From positions 151,801 through 215,800 of the forward strand of contig JAZMZG010000013.1 of the NCBI GenBank assembly GCA_045585835.1: a stretch of DNA of 64,000 nt. The letters are read 5' to 3'. Of this stretch, positions 37,197-45,904 are shown piece after piece. Source of the stretch: CALCTE01 sp045585835. Its GTDB lineage: Bacteria; Bacillota; Clostridia; Oscillospirales; CAG-272. Each line of letters begins with the position of its first letter. Position 1 is the first letter of the stretch. The notes under the pieces were generated by a model. The model did no database searches. It saw nothing but the letters and a program-made list of their open reading frames with translations, and had not been told where the DNA came from. Both the position numbers and the translations under genes were made by a program.

Positions 37197-38489
37197 TTAT
37201 TTCATTTTAAAACGTTTTTTTCTTAAAAAAACTGATAGACTTAAATATCCTATACTGATCACTATAAATGAAGCAAGACTTGTTTTAAACCAGGTCGTGC
37301 TTATTATTTTATCAATGACGTCAATGTAATACAATGTGTTACTTCTCTCAATAGACGTTGATGTTAACAGCTTTGCGGTTGCTAAAACTTCACCTTCGAA
37401 TATAAGAGATATCTCTCCTACCGGGAGGTCCTTTTCGATAGGTGCATTCAAATTTTCGTAATAGAAATTATAAACCTTCTTTATATCTTTGTTTACATCA
37501 ACTCCAACCGGAAGTAAAAGTTCAATATCACTTTCGGGATACAGTAAAACGTAATCAGCTTGTGCGGAAAGTCTTACAGGCATTTCATAGCTGATATCCC
37601 AAGATTTCAGTACCGTTTTGTATTCATAGTTTCCAAACGCCCATTTGTAAAGTTCGGAAGCATCTTTATAAGAATGTATTACCCCGTCTGTCGTTTTTTC
37701 GGACGACATTATAACGCAAAGTAAAGGTATCGTCTTTTCGGTAGCCATAGAAACCGAAACATATCCGGCTTGTTGAGTACTTCCCGCACTCAATCCCTTT
37801 GCATTTTTATAATAATAAGTCGATGACGAAGAAACTATTAGATTTTTGTTGTATATTACTCTGTTTTTGCTCTTATTCGTTTTCGGAATTGAAAAAGATT
37901 CCATTGATGCCGTTTCTATAAGCTTGGAATTAAGGCAAGCATATTTCGCTATCAAAGCAACGTCGTGGGCGGTTGTGTACATATCTTTATGATGCAAACC
38001 GGAGGGATTTGTAAAATTAGTGTCCGCGGCACCAAGTTCGGCAGCTTTATCATTCATCATTACCGCAAAATCAGTAATACTTCCGGCAACATATACTGCA
38101 AGCACATTTGCGGCATCATTGGCCCCTCCGACAAGCAATGCGCCGAGAAGCTCATCTACAGTGAATGTCTCACCTTCGGTAATTGATATATTATTTCCGA
38201 TATCATCAACTATGACACCTTGCGGAACCGTCACTTTTGCGTTTGTATCTTCTACCGAATCATAAACAACTATTGCTGTCATCAGCTTCGCCACGGATGC
38301 GGGATACATTTTATCTTTTGAGTTTTTCTCATAAAGAATAGTATCGTTGTTAAGATTCATAAGTACGGCACCGTCAGCAATAATTTCCGGTGCTTCAGCC
38401 GCTTCGGTTGCAAAAACCGAAAGAGTTTTGTATGAAGTTAATAAAATGCTTATAATAAGCAATAAAACCGAAAATTTAACCGTCTTCAC
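37197..38489 (-). CDS. D-alanyl-D-alanine carboxypeptidase homologue with altered active-site motifs
   Basis: Exported penicillin-binding-protein-5-like protein, 430 residues. It has a signal peptide (residues 1-27, cleavage near VFATEA), a peptidase S11 domain, a C-terminal beta domain and a membrane helix near the end (about 400-420), then a KKRFKMK tail, so it would be anchored outside. The nucleophile motif SVAK is intact (S65, K68). The second motif, normally SxN, reads GAN (122-124), and the third, normally KTG, reads SAG (234-236). It may therefore be a weak enzyme, a binding protein or a subfamily with its own motif set. It lies in the run between mnmA and the folate gene. Confidence 0.88.
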   Translation of the reverse strand: MKTVKFSVLLLIISILLTSYKTLSVFATEAAEAPEIIADGAVLMNLNNDTILYEKNSKDKMYPASVAKLMTAIVVYDSVEDTNAKVTVPQGVIVDDIGNNISITEGETFTVDELLGALLVGGANDAANVLAVYVAGSITDFAVMMNDKAAELGAADTNFTNPSGLHHKDMYTTAHDVALIAKYACLNSKLIETASMESFSIPKTNKSKNRVIYNKNLIVSSSSTYYYKNAKGLSAGSTQQAGYVSVSMATEKTIPLLCVIMSSEKTTDGVIHSYKDASELYKWAFGNYEYKTVLKSWDISYEMPVRLSAQADYVLLYPESDIELLLPVGVDVNKDIKKVYNFYYENLNAPIEKDLPVGEISLIFEGEVLATAKLLTSTSIERSNTLYYIDVIDKIISTTWFKTSLASFIVISIGYLSLSVFLRKKRFKMK

Positions 38490-38500
38490 CTTTTATTTCC

Positions 38501-39541
38501 TTAACTGCAAATCAAGCCTCCGAACAATATATGTTCGTTTTCATCGTAAAATACCGCACTTTGACCGGGTGTGATAGCTTTAAAGCTCTCGCCCGTGGCG
38601 GCATTTACGGTACAAATTCCGCCTTGTATGTTAATTTCGCATTTTTGTAATTTAGACTTATATCTTATCTTTACGTAGATTGGCGTATCAAGACAAGTCA
38701 GATCGTTAATTCCAACGTAGTTTAAATTATCAACATTAAAAGAATCCGTATATAAGCCTTCTTGATAATCAACGGTGACGATACCTTTATTGGCATCAAT
38801 AGCCGTAACAAAGACACTCTTGTCCATCGCAAGTCCCAAACCGCGACGCTGACCGATAGTATAGTTGTATATAGGTTTTGATACACCGAGATATCTTCCG
38901 TTTGCGTGAAGAAAACGTCCGCAAGACATAACAGCACCGTTTTTCTCAAGCCATTTTGCGTGATTTCCGTCAGGGATAAAACAAATGTCCGTGCTGTCTT
39001 TGCTTTCTGCCGAAGAAAGACCGGCGAGCATTGCTTTTTCACGAAGCTCGTTTTTTGTTAAATCACCAAGAGGTAAAATGAGCTTTGAGAGAATATTTTG
39101 ATCTAACATCCAAAGCATATAGCTTTGGTCTTTTGTTTTATCGGCGGAGATGCCGATGCTGTATCTGTCGATGTGTTCGTCATAATGAATCTTTGCATAA
39201 TGACCGGTTGCTATAAAATCGGCATTAAGCTCTGCTAACAAATTGTACAAAAGCCGTATCTTTACTTCTTTATTACAAACTACGCAAGGATTTGGGGTTC
39301 TGCCGATTATATATTCATTCTTAAAATATTTTTGTACCTTTTCGGAAAACAGATCCTTACAATCTATGCTCATAAATTGTGAAGCGGTTTCTTTCGCACA
39401 TTTTTTTGCTCTTTCTTCATCTTGAGGTGCGCCGTGCATATTAAGGAATACCGCTATTGTGTCATGTCCTTGACTTTTTAACAAGTGAAGAGTGTATGCG
39501 CTGTCTACACCGCCCGAAATACCGACAATTATTTTTGACAT
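38501..39541 (-). CDS. mnmA: tRNA-specific 2-thiouridylase MnmA
   Basis: Puts sulfur on U34 of Lys, Glu and Gln tRNAs. 346 residues start with the PP-loop GISGGVDSAYTLHLL. The catalytic cysteine pair lies in NPCVVCNKEVK and DSTDICFIP, with TIGQRRGLG further on. A compact C-terminal beta barrel closes the protein. It overlaps the rnhA stop by 13 bases. A cysteine desulfurase that can feed it is encoded later in the same run. Confidence 0.96.
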   Translation of the reverse strand: MSKIIVGISGGVDSAYTLHLLKSQGHDTIAVFLNMHGAPQDEERAKKCAKETASQFMSIDCKDLFSEKVQKYFKNEYIIGRTPNPCVVCNKEVKIRLLYNLLAELNADFIATGHYAKIHYDEHIDRYSIGISADKTKDQSYMLWMLDQNILSKLILPLGDLTKNELREKAMLAGLSSAESKDSTDICFIPDGNHAKWLEKNGAVMSCGRFLHANGRYLGVSKPIYNYTIGQRRGLGLAMDKSVFVTAIDANKGIVTVDYQEGLYTDSFNVDNLNYVGINDLTCLDTPIYVKIRYKSKLQKCEINIQGGICTVNAATGESFKAITPGQSAVFYDENEHILFGGLICS

Positions 39542-39984
39542 TGGTCTTCCTTTATTTTCTTTATTGCTTCAACAGCCATAAAATCACACCGTTCGTTTTG
39601 AGTATGGCCGTTGTGTCCTTTAACCCAATTTACCGTAACCTTATGTTTTTCAAGTTGGACGAGCATTCTTTCCCATAGATCAACGTTAAGGGCGGCTTTG
39701 CCGTCGCTTTTTTTCCAACCCTTTTTCTGCCAAGAATATACCCAGCCTTTTGATATCGAATCGCAAAGATATTTTGAATCGCTGCATAAATTAACTTCAC
39801 AGGGGAACTTTAACGTTTCCAAAGCAACTATAGCGGAAAGAAGCTCCATTCGGTTGTTCGTCGTTTCGGTAAATCCTTCGGAAAGCTCCAACGTCTTTCC
39901 TTCGCATTCAAGAATTGCTCCGTATCCGCCGATACCTGGATTTCCGCTGCATGCACCGTCCGTAAAAATATTTACGGTCTTCAT
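39529..39984 (-). CDS. rnhA: Ribonuclease HI
   Basis: Cuts the RNA strand of RNA:DNA hybrids. 151 residues with the DEDD active site: D in NIFTDGACSGNPG, E in NNRMELLSAI, D in LCSDSKYLCDS and D in NERCDFMA. WVKGHNGHTQ is the handle-region loop typical of RNase HI of E. coli type. The start overlaps the gpsA stop as ATGA. Confidence 0.96.
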   Translation of the reverse strand: MKTVNIFTDGACSGNPGIGGYGAILECEGKTLELSEGFTETTNNRMELLSAIVALETLKFPCEVNLCSDSKYLCDSISKGWVYSWQKKGWKKSDGKAALNVDLWERMLVQLEKHKVTVNWVKGHNGHTQNERCDFMAVEAIKKIKEDQCQK

Positions 39985-40979
39985 ATCTCAATAGTTTCCG
40001 TTTTCTTCGGGCGAAGCATCAAATGCATCGCCGCCGAATCGGGAGTTGCTCCGTTATTGAATATGTCAAAGCACTCACATATTATCGGCATTTCTACGTT
40101 TAAATCCTTTGAAAGCTTGTAAACCGTTTTCAGCGCATAGAAGCCTTCTACGGTTCCTATCTGTTCAATAACCTTTTGAGGCGCAATTCCTTGAGCAATA
40201 AGCCTTCCGGCACGATTATTTCGCGAGTGCTTACTGTAGCAAGTCACGATAAGATCACCCATTCCCGCAAGCCCCATAAAAGTTTCTGCGTTTCCGCCCA
40301 TAGCAATTCCGAGTCTTGTCATTTCGGCAAGTCCTCTCGTAACCAAAGCGGCTTTTGAGTTATCTCCCATACCGAGCCCGTCGCAAATACCTGCGCAAAG
40401 CGCAATAATATTTTTTAAAGCACCGCCAAGCTCAACACCAACTACGTCAGTGTTAACGTAAACTCGCATATATTCCGACATCAGCAAATCCTGTGCAGCT
40501 TCAGCTTTCGTAATATCTTTGCAAGCGACGACAACCGATGAGGGTATACCTCTTGCGACTTCTTCGGCATGAGTAGGGCCGCTTAATGCAACGACAGAAT
40601 TTTCAATTTCCAATATGTCAGAAATTATTTGAGAAAATCTCGCTCCCGAATTCGGTTCCAAACCTTTTCCCGCATTAAGTATAAGCGTATCGCTTTTTAT
40701 GAGCGGTTTGATTTCTTTGCAAACGTCTGCAATCGCAAAAGAAGGTACGGCAAGCAATACGACCTGTGTATCTTTAACGCAGTTTATATCATTTGTAAAA
40801 CATATGCCTTCGGGAATTTTAACACCCGGCAAATATTTTACACTTTCTCGTTTAGCATTTAATTCATCTATTTCTTCTGAGTATTTTGACCACATCGTAA
40901 GCTCGTGTCCGTTGTGCTCGATCAGTATACCGAGTGCAAGCCCCCAAGCTCCTGTGCCAAGTATTGTAACCTTTGACAT
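39981..40979 (-). CDS. gpsA: Glycerol-3-phosphate dehydrogenase [NAD(P)+]
   Basis: Reduces dihydroxyacetone phosphate to sn-glycerol-3-phosphate for phospholipid synthesis. 332 residues start MSKVTILGTGAWGLALG (Rossmann). They continue with SGPTHAEEVARGIPS and the catalytic-lysine segment VGVELGGALKNIIALCAGICDG. I chose the ATG at 40979 since GGAGG is 8 bases upstream; an earlier ATG (40994) is part of that site. It heads the long minus-strand run. Confidence 0.96.
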   Translation of the reverse strand: MSKVTILGTGAWGLALGILIEHNGHELTMWSKYSEEIDELNAKRESVKYLPGVKIPEGICFTNDINCVKDTQVVLLAVPSFAIADVCKEIKPLIKSDTLILNAGKGLEPNSGARFSQIISDILEIENSVVALSGPTHAEEVARGIPSSVVVACKDITKAEAAQDLLMSEYMRVYVNTDVVGVELGGALKNIIALCAGICDGLGMGDNSKAALVTRGLAEMTRLGIAMGGNAETFMGLAGMGDLIVTCYSKHSRNNRAGRLIAQGIAPQKVIEQIGTVEGFYALKTVYKLSKDLNVEMPIICECFDIFNNGATPDSAAMHLMLRPKKTETIEI

Positions 40980-41003
40980 CGCATACTCCTCCATTCTCCT
41001 TAC

Positions 41004-41032
41004 ATTGTACCACATAATAAACCGCATTTCAA
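41004..41032 (-). promoter_or_regulatory. Sigma-A promoter of the gpsA run
   Basis: Minus-strand TTGAAA (41032-41027), 17-base spacer, TACAAT (41009-41004), about 25 bases before the gpsA start. Confidence 0.6.
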
Positions 41033-41076
41033 GGACTTTAATAATGAATTTATCATAAATATTATTTATATATTAT

Positions 41077-41105
41077 TTGACGAAACGCAAATTTTGGTGT
41101 ATAAT
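41077..41105 (+). promoter_or_regulatory. Sigma-A promoter of the PfkB-fold gene
   Basis: TTGACG (41077-41082), 17-base spacer, TATAAT (41100-41105), 30 bases ahead of the start codon. It is divergent from the gpsA promoter. Confidence 0.7.
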
Positions 41106-41135
41106 GGTGTCGAAATATAAAATACGGAGGAAACC

Positions 41136-42056
41136 ATGAAGCATTCTGTATTAACTATTGGCAATATGTCAGTTAAAACCAGTTATAACGTACCTATACT
41201 GAAAACGGTCGGATGCTCCGAAGCTGATATGATGAAAATACAGCCATACGGCTCTGCACTAATTTGCGCATCGCTTGTTTCAAGGCTCGGCGGTGAAGGA
41301 ATCGTATGTGCGAAAATCGGCAACGACTTGTACGGAAGTAAGCTAAAACAATATTGTGAAAACGAAAACGTAACAACAAGATTTCTGTTTTCAAATCCGG
41401 AAGTTGCGACTGCGGGAGAAACAGTTATAAATGATAATACATACAGAATAAGTTTTAGCGGTGCAAACGATACATTAACGGATGATGAGCTTGAAAATGC
41501 AATGATCAGATATCCCGACGTCGCCCTTATAGATATGTCTATAAACAGAGATACCTGCGTACGTTCATTTAAATATGCAAACGAATATGACGTAAAAACT
41601 ATCGCCTCCTTTTCAAAGCTTGAGCGTCCCGATGATTTCTCTTTTATAAAGTGTTGTGATGTAATTATAATTGATACGATATCCGCTAAAACTCTTACGA
41701 ATATCGCACCGCAAGGACCCGATATGTGTGTAAAGGCATGCTTGAAGCTCCATTATGATTTTTCTCCGAAATTCGTAGTGTTGCGACTTGGTGAAAGAGG
41801 CTCTATCTATTATGACGGAAAACACTGCGAATTCTATCCGGGAATCGACAGTACGGAAACGATATGTGAGCTTGCCGAATATTCGTTTATAGGTGCATTT
41901 GCTTATGATTATGTCAAATCCGCAAGTATTTCCCACGCTTGTATGGCGGCAAATATAGTAAGCGGACTTGCGGCGCTTAAGTGCGATAGCGTATACACAC
42001 TACCTACCGCAAAAGAAGTTAACGCATTCGTTAAAGAGCGTGATTTAAAAATTTAA
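41136..42056 (+). CDS. PfkB/ribokinase-fold protein lacking the catalytic GAGD loop
   Basis: 306 residues with ribokinase-type architecture: the N-terminal GSALICASLVSRLGGEGIVCAKIGNDLYG region matches the family's first signature region (residues 39-67), and the lid and core follow. In active PfkB kinases the second signature is D-T-x-G-A-G-D-x-F, with the last Asp as catalytic base. Here the matching stretch before the conserved SFIGAFAYDYV reads LAEY (246-249), so the anion-hole glycines and the Asp are gone. Most likely a non-catalytic sugar or nucleoside binder. It has its own promoter and terminator and no evident operon partner. An ordinary kinase is unlikely, though the gene looks intact. 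Confidence 0.8.
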   Translation: MKHSVLTIGNMSVKTSYNVPILKTVGCSEADMMKIQPYGSALICASLVSRLGGEGIVCAKIGNDLYGSKLKQYCENENVTTRFLFSNPEVATAGETVINDNTYRISFSGANDTLTDDELENAMIRYPDVALIDMSINRDTCVRSFKYANEYDVKTIASFSKLERPDDFSFIKCCDVIIIDTISAKTLTNIAPQGPDMCVKACLKLHYDFSPKFVVLRLGERGSIYYDGKHCEFYPGIDSTETICELAEYSFIGAFAYDYVKSASISHACMAANIVSGLAALKCDSVYTLPTAKEVNAFVKERDLKI

Positions 42057-42071
42057 TTATCGACAAACACA

Positions 42072-42101
42072 AAACCGACCAATGTATGCATTGGTCGGTT
42101 T
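42072..42101. terminator. Bidirectional terminator
   Basis: AAACCGACCAATG (42072-42084) pairs with CATTGGTCGGTTT (42089-42101), loop TATG, followed by ATTTTTT. It is shared by the PfkB-fold gene and icd. Confidence 0.9.
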
Positions 42102-42106
42102 ATTTT

Positions 42107-43318
42107 TTAAATCATCTTTTCAAGGGTATAGCGTATGCTCTTAATAAAAGTTTCCGTGTCTACGCTTATTATGGGCTTATCGCTTTGAGCAAGAAGTGAT
42201 ATATCTTTAGTCATAATTCCGCTCTCAAGTGTGTCGATACACGCTTTTTCGAGCTTATTTGCAAATTCAACGAGCCGTGTTATATCATCAAGCTCTCCTC
42301 TCTTTCTTAATGCACCTGTCCAAGCAAATATGGTTGCCATTGGGTTAGTAGAGGTTTTTTCACCGTTTAAATAGCGGTAATAATGCTTTGTAACAGTACC
42401 GTGTGCTGCTTCATATTCGAAATTACCGTCGGGAGATACGAGTACCGAGGTCATCATCGCAAGCGAGCCGAATGCGGTGGATACCATATCGCTCATTACG
42501 TCACCGTCGTAATTCTTACAAGCCCATATAAAACCGCCCTTGCTCCTTATTACTCTTGCAACCGCATCGTCAATAAGCGTGTAAAAATATTCAATGCCGT
42601 TTTTTTCAAATGCATCTTTGTAATGTTCGTTATATACCTCTTCAAAGATGAGCTTAAAGGTTTGGTCATACTTTTTAGATATAGTGTCCTTTGTCGAAAA
42701 CCATAAGTCTTTTTTCTCATCAAGAGCATATTTAAAACATGAATGCGCAAATGAATATATTGAGCTGTCTTTATTGTACATACCCTGCAATACGCCCGCA
42801 CACTCAAAATCATAGATCTTCTCTCTCATTACGGTTCCGTCTTTGCCGGTAAACATAAGCTCCGCCGTACCTTCGCACGGGATTCTGAATTCCGTTGACT
42901 TGTATACGTCACCGTATGCGTGTCTTGCTATGGTTATCGGGCTTTCCCAAGATTTGACAGCCGGTTTAACACTGTTTATAAGTATGGGCGTTCTGAATAC
43001 CGTTCCGTCAAGGTGCGCCCTTATCGTACCGTTGGGACTTTTCCACATTTCCGAGAGATTGTATTCTTCAACTCTTTGCTTGTTGGGGGTTATGGTTGCA
43101 CATTTTACGGAGACGCCATATTTTTTTGCGGCTATTGCGGCATTTATCGTGACTTGGTCTTTCGTTTTCTCTCTTTCGGGAAGTCCGAGGTCGTAGTACT
43201 CGGTTCTTAAATCAACGTACGGAAGGATAAGTTCATCTTTTATCAACTTCCAAATAATTCTTGTCATTTCGTCCCCGTCCATCTCGACGAGGGGTGTTTT
43301 CATTTGTATCTTACTCAT
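42107..43318 (-). CDS. icd: NADP-dependent isocitrate dehydrogenase (eukaryote-like type)
   Basis: Oxidises isocitrate to 2-oxoglutarate and CO2. 403 residues of the eukaryotic-type NADP-IDH subfamily, shown by MKTPLVEMDGDEMTRIIWKLIKDE-type start (within residues 6-29), KCATITPNKQRVEEY, SPNGTIRAHLDGTVFR and KNYDGDVMSDMVSTAFGSL. The start overlaps the aconitase stop by 8 bases, indicating coupling. It forms the last step of the oxidative branch to glutamate encoded by this operon. Confidence 0.96.
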   Translation of the reverse strand: MSKIQMKTPLVEMDGDEMTRIIWKLIKDELILPYVDLRTEYYDLGLPEREKTKDQVTINAAIAAKKYGVSVKCATITPNKQRVEEYNLSEMWKSPNGTIRAHLDGTVFRTPILINSVKPAVKSWESPITIARHAYGDVYKSTEFRIPCEGTAELMFTGKDGTVMREKIYDFECAGVLQGMYNKDSSIYSFAHSCFKYALDEKKDLWFSTKDTISKKYDQTFKLIFEEVYNEHYKDAFEKNGIEYFYTLIDDAVARVIRSKGGFIWACKNYDGDVMSDMVSTAFGSLAMMTSVLVSPDGNFEYEAAHGTVTKHYYRYLNGEKTSTNPMATIFAWTGALRKRGELDDITRLVEFANKLEKACIDTLESGIMTKDISLLAQSDKPIISVDTETFIKSIRYTLEKMI

Positions 43319-45248
43319 TTGACGCTCCTTTTGTATATTGCAAAAGACCGCCCGCTTTTAAAATATCCTTTTGCCTTTGCGTAAAATCGCAGGAAAGCTT
43401 AAATCGAATATTTTTGGTCTTGTCGGTCAAAGTTATTTCGCCATTGTTCATACCTTCAAAAATATTTGACAAAATAAGTTCATCGTTTTGGTCAAGCATA
43501 TCGTAATCATCGGCATTTGCAAAAGTAAGGGGAATTATTCCCGCGTTTATAAGATTTGCAACGTGGATCCTTGCAAAGCTTTTGGCTACAACCGCTCTTA
43601 CTCCTAAATACAACGGTACTAATGCCGCATGCTCTCTTGAAGATCCTTGACCGTAGTTTGAGCCGCCAACAACTATACTTTCTCCTGCCGCAAGCGCATT
43701 TTCGGAAAACTTTTCATCGCATACGGCAAAGCAAAACTTAGAAAGATAAGGGATATTTGAACGGTACGGAAGTATTTTTGCTCCCGCAGGCATAATGTGG
43801 TCGGTTGTGATGTTATCACCGACTTTTAGTATAAGTTTTGCTTTTATTTCATCGGTTACCGGACGTGCATCGGGAAAAGGCTTAATATTCGGGCCTCGGA
43901 GCACTTCAAGTAGTTTTGCCTCGTCGGGTGTTGCGGGTTCGATGACCGCACTATCGTCAATATTATATTTATCAGGCATCTTTATTACGGGAAATTTTCC
44001 GAGAAGTCTTGGGTCTGTAATTTCGCCGAATATAGCGGCAGCCACAGCAGTTTCGGGAGAAACGAGATATACGTTTCCGTCCTTCGTTCCGCTTCTGCCG
44101 ACAAAGTTTCTGTTAAAAGTACGCAAGCTGACACCTGCGGAATTCGGAGAAAATCCCATACCGATACAAGGACCGCAAGCGCATTCAAGTATTCTTGCAC
44201 CCGATGAAATGATATCGGTGAGAGCACCCGTATCAGCAAGCATAGAAAGGACTTGCTTTGAACCGGGAGATATAGATAAACTTACGCTTGGCGATATGGT
44301 CTTTCCTTTTAAAAGCGCCGCAACCTTAAGCATATCGGAAAGCGACGAGTTGGTGCAAGAGCCAATGCAAACTTGGTCAACCTTAGTTCCTTTCAAGCTT
44401 TCTACCGTAGCAATATTATCGGGGCTGTGAGGACAAGCGATAAGCGGAACGAGCTTTGATAAGTCAATGTCGATTATCTTGTCGTAAACTGCATCTGCAT
44501 CAGAAGAAAGTTCTGTATAATCTTCTTCTCTGTTTTCAGCTTTTAAAAATTCTCTTGTTATCTCATCGGAGGGAAAAATCGACGTGGTTGCACCAAGCTC
44601 CGTTCCCATATTTGTTATCGTCGCTCTTTCGGGTACCGAAAGCGTTTTCACGCCTTCACCGCCCCATTCGATTATTGCTCCGACGCCGCCCTTTACGCTC
44701 AAAATACGAAGTATCTCAAGGCTTACGTCTTTTGCAGTCACAAAATCGCTTAGTTTGCCTGTAAGGTTAACTTTATACATTTTGGGCATCGTTATAAAGT
44801 ATGCGCCGCCGCCCATCGCAACGGCTACGTCAAGACCGCCTGCGCCAAACGCAAGCATGCCGATACCGCCGCCCGTAGGAGTATGGCTATCGGAGCCTAT
44901 GAGAGTTTTACCGGGTTTACCGAAACGCTCGAGGTGTACTTGGTGGCATATTCCGTTTCCGGGGCGTGAAAAATAAATCCCGTGTTTTTTTGCTACACTT
45001 TGTATATATCTGTGATCGTCAGCGTTTTCAAAGCCGCACTGTAAAGTGTTGTGATCGATATAGGCAACCGATCTTTCTGTTTTCACTCTGTCTATACCCA
45101 TAGTTTCAAACTCAAGATATGCCATAGTACCGGTAGCATCTTGTGTGAGTGTCTGGTCTATTTTTAAAGAAATTTCATTTCCCGCTTTAGACATATCTCC
45201 GGAAACAAGGTGAGATTTAATTATTTTTTGTGCTATTGTAAGTCCCAT
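43311..45248 (-). CDS. Aconitate hydratase (about 645-residue clostridial type)
   Basis: Isomerises citrate to isocitrate through a 4Fe-4S cluster. 645 residues, shorter than AcnA/AcnB and similar to the Aquifex/clostridial putative aconitase group. Cluster ligands are visible in CIGSCTNSSLSDM and ECACGPCIGMGFSP, and the swivel domain has GGSNYGQGSSREHAAL. I chose the ATG at 45248 with AGAGGA upstream; the frame to 45320 adds 24 residues within gntR. Homoaconitase is possible from sequence alone, but co-occurrence with icd and citrate synthase argues for aconitase. Confidence 0.94.
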   Translation of the reverse strand: MGLTIAQKIIKSHLVSGDMSKAGNEISLKIDQTLTQDATGTMAYLEFETMGIDRVKTERSVAYIDHNTLQCGFENADDHRYIQSVAKKHGIYFSRPGNGICHQVHLERFGKPGKTLIGSDSHTPTGGGIGMLAFGAGGLDVAVAMGGGAYFITMPKMYKVNLTGKLSDFVTAKDVSLEILRILSVKGGVGAIIEWGGEGVKTLSVPERATITNMGTELGATTSIFPSDEITREFLKAENREEDYTELSSDADAVYDKIIDIDLSKLVPLIACPHSPDNIATVESLKGTKVDQVCIGSCTNSSLSDMLKVAALLKGKTISPSVSLSISPGSKQVLSMLADTGALTDIISSGARILECACGPCIGMGFSPNSAGVSLRTFNRNFVGRSGTKDGNVYLVSPETAVAAAIFGEITDPRLLGKFPVIKMPDKYNIDDSAVIEPATPDEAKLLEVLRGPNIKPFPDARPVTDEIKAKLILKVGDNITTDHIMPAGAKILPYRSNIPYLSKFCFAVCDEKFSENALAAGESIVVGGSNYGQGSSREHAALVPLYLGVRAVVAKSFARIHVANLINAGIIPLTFANADDYDMLDQNDELILSNIFEGMNNGEITLTDKTKNIRFKLSCDFTQRQKDILKAGGLLQYTKGASNE

Positions 45249-45255
45249 AATTCCT

Positions 45256-45897
45256 CTATACTTTCTTAATAATACTCGCTTTGGCGTTTTCGATATGTTT
45301 GCGAGCAAGAGTAGCCGCAAGTTCGCTGTTGCGTGCTGCCAAAGCCTTATATATTTCCCTATGCTCTTCTACTGCAAGACGCGCTCTTTCGCTGTCTTGC
45401 ACAGAGAGCTTTCTGTACTTTTGTACTTTTCTGTGAAGCGAAGTTAAGATATTTTCAAATATCGGACTGTCGCAGTTTTCATAAATAAAATCGTGAAATT
45501 TGCTATCCGTTTCTTTAATATCTTCCGCATCATTCTTCATCGTGTAAAACTCCTGAAGATCAACTATCTCGCCGAGTTTTTTAAGTTTAATCTCGCTGAT
45601 GTTTTCTGCACATTTTGCGGTTGCTAAACCTTCGATGTATGCTCTTATTTCATAAATGTCGGCAATGTCTTGCTCAGTAAATCCGCAAACAACTATACCT
45701 CTTGTGGTAAGCTTTACAAGATTTTCCTGTTCAAGCCGTCTTATTGCCTCTCTTACAGGCGTTCTGCTTATACCGAGTTCCTTTGAGAGAGCAATTTCAG
45801 TAAGAACTGTATTTTTTTCATATACTCCCGCCAAGATATCATTTTCCAAACGTTCGAAAGCGCTGTCCGCAAGAGAAACAAATTTTAAATCTGCCAT
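45256..45897 (-). CDS. GntR-family regulator with FCD ligand domain
   Basis: 213 residues: winged helix (ENDILAGVYEKNTVLTEIAL; GISRTPVREAIRRLEQENL) and an all-helical FCD domain (about 85-210) with the metal-binding Asp/His positions such as DSKFHDFIYENCDS. FCD regulators sense organic acids, so citrate, isocitrate or 2-oxoglutarate are good candidates. It lies inside the citrate operon it probably controls, 7 bases after the Re-citrate synthase stop and 7 bases before aconitase. A palindrome over the operon promoter (47287-47314) is a likely operator. Confidence 0.93.
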   Translation of the reverse strand: MADLKFVSLADSAFERLENDILAGVYEKNTVLTEIALSKELGISRTPVREAIRRLEQENLVKLTTRGIVVCGFTEQDIADIYEIRAYIEGLATAKCAENISEIKLKKLGEIVDLQEFYTMKNDAEDIKETDSKFHDFIYENCDSPIFENILTSLHRKVQKYRKLSVQDSERARLAVEEHREIYKALAARNSELAATLARKHIENAKASIIKKV

Positions 45898-45904
45898 AAC
45901 ATTT

